A stretch of DNA of 5,173 nt, taken from positions 1 to 5,173 of the forward strand of contig JACCYK010000160.1 in assembly GCA_013696525.1 (NCBI GenBank), given 5' to 3'. The notes below the pieces were generated by a model. That model was not told where the DNA came from and made no database searches. It saw nothing but the letters and a program-made list of their open reading frames with translations. Source of the DNA: Chloroflexia bacterium (GTDB taxonomy: Bacteria; Chloroflexota; Chloroflexia; Thermomicrobiales; UBA6265). This document shows positions 1-5,133 of this stretch, piece after piece (the first letter of the stretch is position 1; each line of letters opens with the position of its first letter). The position numbers were made by a program, and so were the translations under genes.

Positions 1-57
1 CCGAGCATCGATGTGATTTCTGGGCGGAGCTTGCGACTGGCGACTAACGCGAACCAC

Positions 58-63
58 TATCAT
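58..63 (+). promoter_or_regulatory. Possible -10 element upstream of kynU
   Basis: TATCAT matches the sigma70 -10 consensus at five of six positions and lies about 50 nt before the kynU start. The best -35-like hexamer, TTGCGA at 31-36, is 21 nt away, which is too far, and there is no TGn extension. This is therefore only a weak promoter candidate. The rest of bases 1-115 shows nothing I can identify. Confidence 0.25.
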
Positions 64-115
64 GGTGGGATGGGCCCGCGTTCGGTCGCGGAACGGCCCT
101 CACCCCGGGGAAAGC

Positions 116-1423
116 ATGAATCCCGAACCGCGCACCGCATCCGACCTCACCACCGAAGCGCACGCCCTGGCGCTCGATGCCGCCGATCCGCTGGCGCGGT
201 TTCGCGATCGCTTCTACCTGCCGCCGGGGACGATCTACCTCGACGGGAACTCGCTCGGGCTGCTCTCGCGCGATGCCGAGGCGACGACGCTGTCGGCGCT
301 GGAGCAATGGAAGCGGCTGGGGATCGGCGGCTGGCTGGAGGCCGAGCCGCCCTGGTTCACGCTCGGCGAGGAGCTGGGGGCGCTACTGGCGCCGCTGGTC
401 GGGGCCGGGCCGGACGAGGTCGTCGTCACCGGGACGACGACGGTCAACCTGCACGCCCTGGTCGCGACCTTCTACCAGCCGGCGGGACGGCGCCGGAAAA
501 TCGTCGCCACCGGGCTCGATTTCCCGTCCGATGTCTATGCCCTCGGCAACCAGATCCGCCTCCGCGGCGGCGATCCGGGGTCCGACCTCGTCCTCGTCGC
601 CAGCCGGGATGGGCGGACGGTGGCGGAGGCGGATATCGTGGCGGCAATGAGCGACGAGGTCGCGCTCGTCCTCCTGCCGTCCGTGCTCTACCGCTCCGGC
701 CAGCTCCTCGACCTGGCGGCGTTGGCGGCGGCGGCGCGGGAACGGGGCATTCCGATCGGGTTCGACTGCGCCCACTCGGCCGGCGCGGTGCCGCATCAAT
801 TTGACGAGTGGGGAATCGACTTCGCCTGTTGGTGCTCCTACAAATATCTCAACGCCGGACCGGGCAGCGTTGGCGGCCTCTACGTCAATCGCCGCCACTT
901 CGGCACGATTCCCGGCCTCGCCGGCTGGTGGGGTTACCAGAAGGAGCGGCAGTTCGATATGCGGCACGACTGGGAAGGCGCCGCCGGGGCCGGGGCCTGG
1001 CAGATCAGCACGCCGCCGGTGCTGGCCACGGCGCCGCTGCTTGGCTCGCTCCGCATTTTCGCCGAGGCGGGGATCGACCGCCTCCGGGCCAAATCCCTCA
1101 CCCAAACCGGGTATCTGATCGACCTCGTGACGATGCTGGGGTTGACCGCGCCGGAGATCGGCTACCGGATCGGGACGCCCCGCGACCCGGCGCGGCGCGG
1201 CGGCCACGTCGCGCTGGAGCATGACGCCGGCGCGCGAATCGGACGCGCCCTCAAGGCGCGGGGCGTGGTGCCCGATTTCCGGCCCCCCGACGTTATCCGC
1301 CTGGCGCCGATCCCTCTCTACACGTCGTACCACGACCTGTGGCGGGTCGCCGGCCTCCTCCGCGACATCATCGAGACCGGGGAATTCCGGCGATTCGGCG
1401 ACGGGCGCGACCTGGTGGCGTGA
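116..1423 (+). CDS. kynU: Kynureninase (L-kynurenine hydrolase)
   Basis: PLP-dependent fold-type I enzyme. It cleaves L-kynurenine to anthranilate and alanine (or 3-hydroxykynurenine to 3-hydroxyanthranilate) in the cytosol, in tryptophan catabolism. The 435-aa product has the usual family length. Visible motifs are YLDGNSLG at residues 41-48, the TGTTTVNLH phosphate-site region near residue 105, FDCAHSAGAVP with Asp217 as the expected pyridine-nitrogen ligand, and CSYKYLNAGPGS with Lys243 as the Schiff-base lysine. STPPV follows at 298-302, and a C-terminal VVPDFRPPDVIRLAPIPLY block is typical of the family. I chose ATG 116 because GGGGAAA lies just upstream and the family-like sequence begins soon after; an in-frame ATG at 62 has no ribosome-binding site and would add an unconserved tail. 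No other kynurenine-pathway gene (dioxygenase, formamidase) is in view, so it appears monocistronic here. The family call is secure; preference for kynurenine over 3-hydroxykynurenine cannot be read from sequence. Confidence 0.96.
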   Translation: MNPEPRTASDLTTEAHALALDAADPLARFRDRFYLPPGTIYLDGNSLGLLSRDAEATTLSALEQWKRLGIGGWLEAEPPWFTLGEELGALLAPLVGAGPDEVVVTGTTTVNLHALVATFYQPAGRRRKIVATGLDFPSDVYALGNQIRLRGGDPGSDLVLVASRDGRTVAEADIVAAMSDEVALVLLPSVLYRSGQLLDLAALAAAARERGIPIGFDCAHSAGAVPHQFDEWGIDFACWCSYKYLNAGPGSVGGLYVNRRHFGTIPGLAGWWGYQKERQFDMRHDWEGAAGAGAWQISTPPVLATAPLLGSLRIFAEAGIDRLRAKSLTQTGYLIDLVTMLGLTAPEIGYRIGTPRDPARRGGHVALEHDAGARIGRALKARGVVPDFRPPDVIRLAPIPLYTSYHDLWRVAGLLRDIIETGEFRRFGDGRDLVA

Positions 1424-1429
1424 GCGGCG

Positions 1430-1473
1430 GCCCCGACCGGCGGCCGGCGAAATGATTGACCCGGAGTCGGGGC
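1430..1473. repeat. 8-bp inverted repeat between kynU and infC
   Basis: GCCCCGAC (1430-1437) and GTCGGGGC (1466-1473) are perfect reverse complements separated by 28 nt. A smaller hairpin, CCGG-CGG-CCGG (1437-1447), sits at the inner edge. The right arm lies inside the spacer of the candidate infC promoter. No T-run follows, so it is not a canonical rho-independent terminator for kynU. It could be a non-canonical transcript end, an operator, or chance in GC-rich DNA. Confidence 0.35.
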
Positions 1474-1485
1474 TCGTGCTACCAT
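1456..1485 (+). promoter_or_regulatory. Candidate sigma70 promoter for the infC operon
   Basis: A -35 hexamer TTGACC (1456-1461) is followed after an 18-nt spacer by TACCAT (1480-1485), which keeps the key T, A and final AT of the -10 consensus. Transcription would begin near 1491-1493, giving a 5' leader of about 170 nt before infC. The position in the kynU-infC gap, just downstream of the kynU stop, fits an independent promoter for the ribosomal operon. Confidence 0.6.
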
Positions 1486-1490
1486 TTAAC

Positions 1491-1662
1491 CCTTGCCAGG
1501 GGCGGAAACGCCGGTCATTGGAAACCGGTGCTTTTCTGTGCTTGGCACTTCGTAGTCTTTATCGTATCCGTGTGAGAGCATCAGCCCGGCAACCACGCGT
1601 GATGGTTGCTCCAGCGTTTTGGTTGGCTGGAGAACGCACGACAACAGCAAGTGAGGTACGCC
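1491..1662 (+). promoter_or_regulatory. Structured 5' leader of infC, candidate autoregulatory RNA
   Basis: Several helices can be drawn by eye. GGCG-GAAA-CGCC (1501-1512) has a GNRA-type tetraloop. CCGGT/ACCGG pairs 1511-1515 with 1524-1528. GTGC-TTG-GCAC occupies 1538-1548. GCAACCA/TGGTTGC pairs 1589-1595 with 1603-1609, and CTCCAGC/GCTGGAG pairs 1609-1615 with 1626-1632. The 10-nt loop of the last hairpin ends in TGGTTG (1620-1625), complementary to CAACCA (1590-1595), so a pseudoknot or alternative pairing is possible. In Firmicutes a leader before infC-rpmI-rplT is bound by L20 and represses the operon. Whether this leader works that way is inference; I did not recognise the Firmicutes consensus. 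No convincing leader peptide is present. Confidence 0.5.
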
Positions 1663-1665
1663 ATT
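1653..1665 (+). promoter_or_regulatory. Shine-Dalgarno and AUU start codon of infC
   Basis: GAGGT (1653-1657) is followed after 5 nt by ATT (1663-1665), in frame with IF3. The other in-frame candidates, TTG 1606 and GTG 1651, lack a Shine-Dalgarno, and TTG 1606 would add 19 residues absent from typical IF3. There is no in-frame ATG before the conserved VNERIR block at residues 9-14. A non-canonical AUU start is established for E. coli infC, where IF3 represses its own translation. Confidence 0.75.
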
Positions 1666-2244
1666 TCCAGGCCCGTACAGACGCGCGTCAACGAGCGGAT
1701 TCGGATTCGCGAAGTCCGGTTAATCGATGAAGAAGGCACGCAGGTCGGGGTGATCCCGACGTTCGATGCGTTGCAGATGGCCCGCGAACGGGGGCTCGAC
1801 CTGGTCGAGGTGGCGCCGAACGCGATGCCCCCCGTCTGTCGATTGATGGATTACGGCAAGTTTCGGTATGAGCAAAGCCGCAAAGAACGTGAGTCGCGCA
1901 AGAATCAACATGTCATTGAGCTGAAAGAGGTTCGCATCCGGCCGAAAATCGACGATCACGACCTCGAGACCAAAGGGCGCCAGGCCGGAAAATTCCTCGA
2001 CGCTGGCGACAAGGTGAAGCTCACCGTCCTCTTCCGCGGTCGGGAGATGGCGCATCCGGACATCGGTCGTGGCCTGCTGGACCAGCTCGCCGAGCAGTTG
2101 CGCCCCCACGGCACGGTCGAAGCCCAACCCCGGATGGAAGGGCGCACGATGACGATGTTCCTGAACCCGCTGAAACCAAAGCAGAGCCAGACCGAGAAGG
2201 AAGGGGCAGCCCGTCGTGACCAAGCAGAAGCTGAAGACGCATAA
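1663..2244 (+). CDS. infC: Translation initiation factor IF-3
   Basis: IF3 binds the 30S subunit, blocks premature 50S joining and enforces fidelity of start-codon and initiator-tRNA selection. From the AUU start the protein is 193 aa. The N-terminal domain (about residues 8-75) carries RVNERIR, LDLVEVAPNAMPPVCRLMDYGKF and the start of the charged linker (FRYEQSRKERESRKNQ, 67-82). The C-terminal domain (about 85-172) carries ELKEVRIRPKIDDHD, KFLDAGDKVKLTVLFRGREM and a closing TMTMFLNP. A polar Gln/Glu/Lys-rich tail of about 20 residues extends past the usual end. The last 29 nt overlap rpmI in another frame. An N-terminal extension from TTG 1606 is possible but poorly supported. Because the start is AUU, translation is expected to be self-limited by IF3 itself. 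Identity is certain; the exact start is probable. Confidence 0.95.
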   Translation: MSRPVQTRVNERIRIREVRLIDEEGTQVGVIPTFDALQMARERGLDLVEVAPNAMPPVCRLMDYGKFRYEQSRKERESRKNQHVIELKEVRIRPKIDDHDLETKGRQAGKFLDAGDKVKLTVLFRGREMAHPDIGRGLLDQLAEQLRPHGTVEAQPRMEGRTMTMFLNPLKPKQSQTEKEGAARRDQAEAEDA

Positions 2245-2422
2245 GGGCGCCAAGCGGCGCTTCAAGATCACCGGCACCGGCAAGATCATGCGGACCAAAG
2301 GCATGAAGAGCCACAACCGGCGCAAGAAGGCGCCGCGGGTGAAGCGCATGTTCGACCGGATGCTGCCGCTCGACGAGTCGAACCGGAAGAAGGTCCAACG
2401 CCTCTTGCCCTACGGCCTGTAA
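2216..2422 (+). CDS. rpmI: 50S ribosomal protein L35 (bL35)
   Basis: Small, very basic large-subunit protein of 68 aa, close to the usual 64-66. Conserved blocks are KTHKGAKRRFKITGTGKI (residues 7-24), a basic middle (HNRRKKAPRVKR) and the family ending KKVQRLLPYGL. It starts at GTG 2216: AAGGGG (2201-2206) sits 9 nt upstream, and the next in-frame ATG is inside the conserved region. The gene begins 29 nt before the infC stop, so its ribosome-binding site lies within infC coding sequence, which suggests translational coupling. It is followed 48 nt later by rplT, the standard partner. Compared with well-known homologues it has a slightly longer N-terminus (TKQKLKTHKG rather than PKMKTHKG). Confidence 0.97.
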   Translation: MTKQKLKTHKGAKRRFKITGTGKIMRTKGMKSHNRRKKAPRVKRMFDRMLPLDESNRKKVQRLLPYGL

Positions 2423-2470
2423 GGTTCGGCGCCGGGCGCATCCAGGATTGACGATGATGGAGGAATTTCG

Positions 2471-2842
2471 ATGGCTCGCGTCAAGCGTGGGGTGACTTCC
2501 CACCGCCGGCACAAGAAAGTGCTCGAGCAGGTCAAAGGTCACCGCGCCACCAACAACCGGCTCTACAAGCGTGCCCACGAATCGTTGATGCACGCCCTCA
2601 CCTATGCCTACCGGGACCGCAAGAATCGCAAGCGCGATTTTCGGCGGCTCTGGATCATCCGCATCAACGCGGCCTCGCGGCTGAACGGCCTCTCCTACTC
2701 CAAGCTGATCCGGGGCCTGAGCCTGGCCGGGGTGGCGGTCGATCGCAAGATCCTGGCCGATCTGGCGGTCCGCGATAGCGCGGCCTTCAGTGACATCGTC
2801 CAAGTCGCCAAGCAAGCACTGCCCGGCTCGACCCGTGTCTAG
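2471..2842 (+). CDS. rplT: 50S ribosomal protein L20 (bL20)
   Basis: Binds 23S rRNA early in 50S assembly and, in several bacteria, represses the infC-rpmI-rplT operon by binding its mRNA. The 123-aa product is near the usual 115-120. It opens with the canonical [19 protein letters not shown], the long basic N-terminal tail that threads into the rRNA. The globular part begins around [22 protein letters not shown] (about residues 46-67) and includes [12 protein letters not shown] and [18 protein letters not shown] (2459-2464) lies 6 nt before the ATG, the strongest ribosome-binding site of the operon. The 48-nt gap after rpmI holds only this site and a small GC-rich hairpin (around 2430-2440). 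The methyltransferase gene starts 9 nt after the stop. A short variable tail (ALPGSTRV) ends the protein. Confidence 0.98.
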   Translation: MARVKRGVTSHRRHKKVLEQVKGHRATNNRLYKRAHESLMHALTYAYRDRKNRKRDFRRLWIIRINAASRLNGLSYSKLIRGLSLAGVAVDRKILADLAVRDSAAFSDIVQVAKQALPGSTRV

Positions 2843-2851
2843 CCAACCGGG

Positions 2852-3661
2852 GTGAATCGCCCGGCGCCCGTCCCGGCTGACGACATCATTCGCGCCGCGG
2901 CAAACCCCACGATCGCCTTCGTTCGCTCGCTCCGCCGGCGTGATCGCCGGGCCGCGGAGCGGGCGTTTGTGGTTGACGGGCGGCTGGCGGTGGCGGACGC
3001 CCTGGCCACCGGCGCCACGCCCCGCCTCGTCCTGATCCGGGAAGACGACGCCGGCGCGGCGGCGCTCCCGGCCGGGATCCGCGTCCGGCGCGTCGCGGCC
3101 AAGCTCTTTGACCGGCTCAGCGAGGTGGACACGCCACAGGGCGTGCTGGCCGTCTTTCCCGTCCCCGAGCTGCCGATTCGCGACGTGACAACGCCGTTGT
3201 ACCTGGTGCTGGACCGTTTGCGCGATCCCGGCAACCTGGGCACGCTGCTGCGGGCAGCCGCCGGGGCCGGGGTGGACGCGGCCATCCTGACCGCCGACTC
3301 GGTCGATCCGTACAACCCAAAGGTAGTGCGGGCGGCCATGGGGGCGCATTTCCGCCTGCCATTGCGGATCCTGGATGACGCGGCGCGGGCCGTGATCGTG
3401 GCCCGCTGCCCGCTCCGGGTGGTCGCCACGGGGCAGGCGGCGACACCCTACGACGCGATCAACTGGCGGCAACCGGCCGCCCTGATCATCGGCTCCGAGA
3501 CCGCCGGGGTGGGCGCCGCCGGCCTCGCCCTGGGGACCGTGACGGCCGCGATCCCGCTCGCGGCCAGCGTCGAGTCGCTCAATGCCGGGGTGGCGGGGGC
3601 GGTCATGTTGTTCGAGGCGGCGCGGCAGCGACGGGCGGCGACGCCCCCCGCGGGCGCCTGA
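2852..3661 (+). CDS. SpoU/TrmH-family RNA 2'-O-methyltransferase
   Basis: SAM-dependent enzyme of the trefoil-knot SPOUT superfamily that methylates a ribose 2'-OH, most likely in 23S rRNA. The 269-aa product has an N-terminal substrate-binding-type domain (NPTIAFVRSLRRRDRR near residue 18, then FVVDGRLAVADAL). Three SpoU motifs follow: RDPGNLGTLLR from Arg124 with Asn128, IIGSETAG with Glu216, and IPLAASVESLNAGVAGAVMLFE from Ile234 with Ser242-Leu243-Asn244. These carry the catalytic Arg and the knotted SAM-site residues. GTG 2852 is the only start between the upstream in-frame stop of rplT and the conserved region, though it has no well-spaced Shine-Dalgarno; translation is probably coupled to rplT. 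Placement in the IF3 operon supports an rRNA target. The target nucleotide cannot be inferred, so I do not assign rlmB, tsnR or another symbol. Confidence 0.92.
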   Translation: MNRPAPVPADDIIRAAANPTIAFVRSLRRRDRRAAERAFVVDGRLAVADALATGATPRLVLIREDDAGAAALPAGIRVRRVAAKLFDRLSEVDTPQGVLAVFPVPELPIRDVTTPLYLVLDRLRDPGNLGTLLRAAAGAGVDAAILTADSVDPYNPKVVRAAMGAHFRLPLRILDDAARAVIVARCPLRVVATGQAATPYDAINWRQPAALIIGSETAGVGAAGLALGTVTAAIPLAASVESLNAGVAGAVMLFEAARQRRAATPPAGA

Positions 3662-3679
3662 GCCGGACAATGTCCGCAC

Positions 3680-3699
3680 CGGGAAGCCCTTTTTTCCCG
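3680..3699 (+). terminator. Weak terminator-like hairpin after the methyltransferase gene
   Basis: CGGGAA (3680-3685) pairs with TTCCCG (3694-3699) around an 8-nt loop. Alternatively a minimal GGG-AAG-CCC hairpin (3681-3689) is followed directly by six Ts (3690-3695). Neither is a strong intrinsic terminator: the first has its T-run in the loop and stem, the second has only 3 bp. A short inverted repeat, GGACA-A-TGTCC (3664-3674), precedes it. The position, 19 nt after the operon's last stop codon, is what a terminator would occupy. Confidence 0.35.
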
Positions 3700-3718
3700 T
3701 GACCACCGGTGGTAGACT
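3690..3718 (+). promoter_or_regulatory. Candidate extended -10 promoter for the HU gene
   Basis: TAGACT (3713-3718) is preceded by TG at 3710-3711 with one base between, an extended -10 arrangement. The sequence 17 nt further up (TTTTTC, 3690-3695) is a poor -35. Transcription would start near 3725-3727, leaving a leader of about 70 nt. The -10 abuts and shares one base with the palindrome at 3702-3713. Confidence 0.35.
3702..3713. repeat. Palindrome copy 1 (ACCAC-CG-GTGGT), putative operator
   Basis: This is a perfect 12-bp palindrome immediately upstream of, and touching, the candidate -10 of the HU gene. With its two flanking bases it reads TGACCAC-CG-GTGGT. Twelve of the 14 positions are identical to a second copy 58 bp downstream. 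The position between -35 and -10 is where a repressor would block RNA polymerase. No regulator is known from the sequence. Confidence 0.5.
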
Positions 3719-3759
3719 CCCCGCCTACAACCGGACGGCGTCCGCGACGCGGCGGGTTG

Positions 3760-3771
3760 ACCACGAGTGGT
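3760..3771. repeat. Palindrome copy 2 (ACCAC-GA-GTGGT), putative operator
   Basis: This is the second copy of the motif. The 5-bp arms are identical to those of copy 1 and again are preceded by TG; only the central dinucleotide differs (GA for CG). It ends 10 nt before the HU ribosome-binding site, so it would lie in the transcribed leader and could act as a downstream operator or as a small RNA hairpin. Confidence 0.5.
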
Positions 3772-3796
3772 TGGTGAAGTTGGAGGAGGAACGGTG

Positions 3797-4075
3797 ATGC
3801 GGAAGCAAGATTTGGTGCGCGCGGTGGGGAACGAGACCGGGCTGACCGACACCCAGGCAAACGCCGCCGTCAACGCGATGATCGACACGATTCAGGCCGC
3901 GCTGGCCAAGGGCGACGAGGTCAACATCAGCGGCTTTGGCGCCTTCCGCGTCGTCGAGCGAGCGGCGCGCGATGGCCGCAACCCCCGGAGCGGAGAGCCG
4001 ATGAAGATCGGCCCGCGCAAGAGCGCCGCCTTCCGGGCCGGGACCCAGCTCAAACGGGCGGTCGAGGGCAGCTAA
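3797..4075 (+). CDS. hup: HU-family DNA-binding protein
   Basis: Histone-like protein that dimerises and bends DNA in the nucleoid. The 92-aa product matches the usual 90-95. The N-terminal helical dimerisation part (residues 1-40) starts RKQDLVRAVGNETGL. The signature GFGAFRVVERAARDGRNPRSGE (46-67) forms the DNA-binding beta-arm, with Pro63 at the conserved tip position that intercalates into the minor groove. The ending KIGPRKSAAFRAGTQLK is standard; the Thr usual after NPx is Ser65. The start is ATG 3797 because GGAGGAGGA (3782-3790) lies 6 nt upstream; GTG 3794 is adjacent but too close. The gene stands alone on this strand and converges with plsX, with only 20 nt between stops. IHF shares the fold, but the context and arm sequence favour HU. 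Confidence 0.95.
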   Translation: MRKQDLVRAVGNETGLTDTQANAAVNAMIDTIQAALAKGDEVNISGFGAFRVVERAARDGRNPRSGEPMKIGPRKSAAFRAGTQLKRAVEGS

Positions 4076-4095
4076 GCGGCCGCGCCCCGAATCAA
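4076..4095. other. Convergent gap between hup and plsX
   Basis: Only 20 nt separate the two stop codons. The gap begins with the palindrome GCGGCCGC and has no stem followed by a T-run on either strand, so I see no intrinsic terminator. The decamer GCCCCGAATC at 4084-4093 is repeated exactly at 4110-4119 inside the plsX 3' end. Transcripts from the two sides may overlap or end by a Rho-type mechanism. Confidence 0.4.
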
Positions 4096-5133
4096 TTATT
4101 GGCTCCCCGGCCCCGAATCCCGCGGTAGAACGACCGGCTCGCCGCCTGCCACGGCCAGGGTCGCGATCGCGCCGGTGACATCATGGTCGGCGCTCTGTTT
4201 GGCGACCGCGACCGCGTTGGCGATCGCGGTCTCGTTCGAGCGGCCATGGGCGATGATGACGACGCCATTGACCCCCAGCAAGGGGGCGCCGCCGGTCTCC
4301 GCGTAGTCGAGCCGGGTGCGGAGGGCGCGAAAGGCGGGCCGCAAGAGCAAGGCGGCGAGCTGGCGCGGGGGGGTGGCGGTGACCTCGGCCCGGAGGAGGT
4401 CGCCGACGAAGGTGGCGACCCCTTCCGCCGTCTTGAGGGCGACGTTGCCGGTGAAGCCGTCGGTGACGACCACATCGGCCACGCCCCGCGTCAGATCGTT
4501 GCCCTCGACATTGCCGATGAAGGTGATCCCCGGCGTCGCCGCCAGCAGGGGATAGACATCCCGCACCAGGTGGTTGCCCTTGGCCGCTTCCTCGCCGTTG
4601 CTGAGCAGCCCCACCCGGGGCCGGCCGACGCCGCGCACCCGCTCGACATAGAGGCTGCCCATCCGCGCGAACTGGACGAGGTTGTCCGGCTTCGGATCGG
4701 TGACCGCGCCTAAATCGAGGAGCAGGCACCTGCCCTCGCGGGTCGGGATAAAGCCGGCGATGGCCGGCCGGTCGATGCCGGGCACCCGGCCCAGCACCAG
4801 CAGCGCCGCCGCCATCACGGCGCCACTATTCCCGGCCGAGATCATCGCCGCGGCACTGCCGTCCTTGACGGCATTCATCGCCGTCACGATGCTCGACCGC
4901 GGCTTCCGCCGTACCGCCTGCGCCGGCGGCTCGTCCATCACGATCGACTCGGGCGCATCGGCCACGGAGACCGCCACCCCGCCGGTATCAACCGCCGCCA
5001 AGGCCGCGCGGACCTCGCCCTCCGGCCCGGTCAGGATGAGGCCGACCCCGGTCCGCCGCGCCCCGGCGACCGCGCCCGAAACCACCACGCCCGATCCGAA
5101 ATCGCCGCCCGCAGCGTCCACCGCGATGTTCAC
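4096..5133 (-). CDS. plsX: Phosphate acyltransferase PlsX (acyl-ACP:phosphate)
   Basis: Converts acyl-ACP and phosphate to acyl-phosphate, the donor used by the membrane enzyme PlsY for the first acylation of glycerol-3-phosphate; PlsX is a peripheral enzyme at the inner membrane. The 345-aa product is full length. Motifs in order: IAVDAAGGD (3-11), SAGNSGA (99-105), GIDRPA (119-124), LLDLGAVTDPKP (138-149), GLLSNGEEAAKGN (175-187), GNVEGND (207-213), DGFTGNVALK (225-234) and GGAPLLGVNG...AHGRS (281-299). The usual DAMGGD has Ala for Met here. The start is GTG 5133 because the protein then opens as homologues do and TGAGGA (5144-5149) sits 10 nt upstream. The frame stays open to the window edge, so a longer N-terminus cannot be excluded. 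plsX often adjoins fatty-acid genes; here any such partner would lie beyond the right edge. Confidence 0.96.
   Translation of the reverse strand: MNIAVDAAGGDFGSGVVVSGAVAGARRTGVGLILTGPEGEVRAALAAVDTGGVAVSVADAPESIVMDEPPAQAVRRKPRSSIVTAMNAVKDGSAAAMISAGNSGAVMAAALLVLGRVPGIDRPAIAGFIPTREGRCLLLDLGAVTDPKPDNLVQFARMGSLYVERVRGVGRPRVGLLSNGEEAAKGNHLVRDVYPLLAATPGITFIGNVEGNDLTRGVADVVVTDGFTGNVALKTAEGVATFVGDLLRAEVTATPPRQLAALLLRPAFRALRTRLDYAETGGAPLLGVNGVVIIAHGRSNETAIANAVAVAKQSADHDVTGAIATLAVAGGEPVVLPRDSGPGSQ

Noticed and set aside
13..804. 263-codon plus-strand frame overlapping kynU in another phase
   Set aside because: Arg/Pro/Gly-rich translation typical of a shifted frame in GC-rich DNA; the kynureninase frame accounts for the region.
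383..1333. 316-codon minus-strand frame inside kynU
   Set aside because: Antisense shadow of a clear kynureninase; composition is low-complexity Arg/Gly/Asp and no domain is recognisable.
1606..1662. TTG 1606 as the infC start, giving a 212-residue IF3
   Set aside because: No Shine-Dalgarno is present, the extra residues are unlike IF3, and the stretch forms the hairpin at 1609-1632, which suits untranslated leader better.
1602..1730. Possible 42-codon leader peptide starting ATG 1602 and overlapping the infC start
   Set aside because: It has no ribosome-binding site, its start lies within the hairpin at 1589-1609, and it overlaps conserved infC coding sequence. It has no run of regulatory codons such as repeated Thr, Trp or Phe beyond one short Thr cluster.
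2021..3706. 561-codon open frame on the minus strand across infC, rpmI, rplT and the methyltransferase gene
   Set aside because: It is entirely antisense to four well-recognised genes, its translation is rich in Arg, Gly, Pro and His without any family motif, and long antisense frames are expected at this GC content.
4084..4119. Exact 10-bp direct repeat GCCCCGAATC at 4084-4093 and 4110-4119
   Set aside because: One copy is in the plsX coding end and there are no flanking inverted repeats or mobile-element features; a single GC-rich decamer pair is weak evidence for anything.
4183..4713. 176-codon plus-strand frame antisense to plsX
   Set aside because: It opposes a full-length, motif-complete plsX and shows no recognisable domain or ribosome-binding site.
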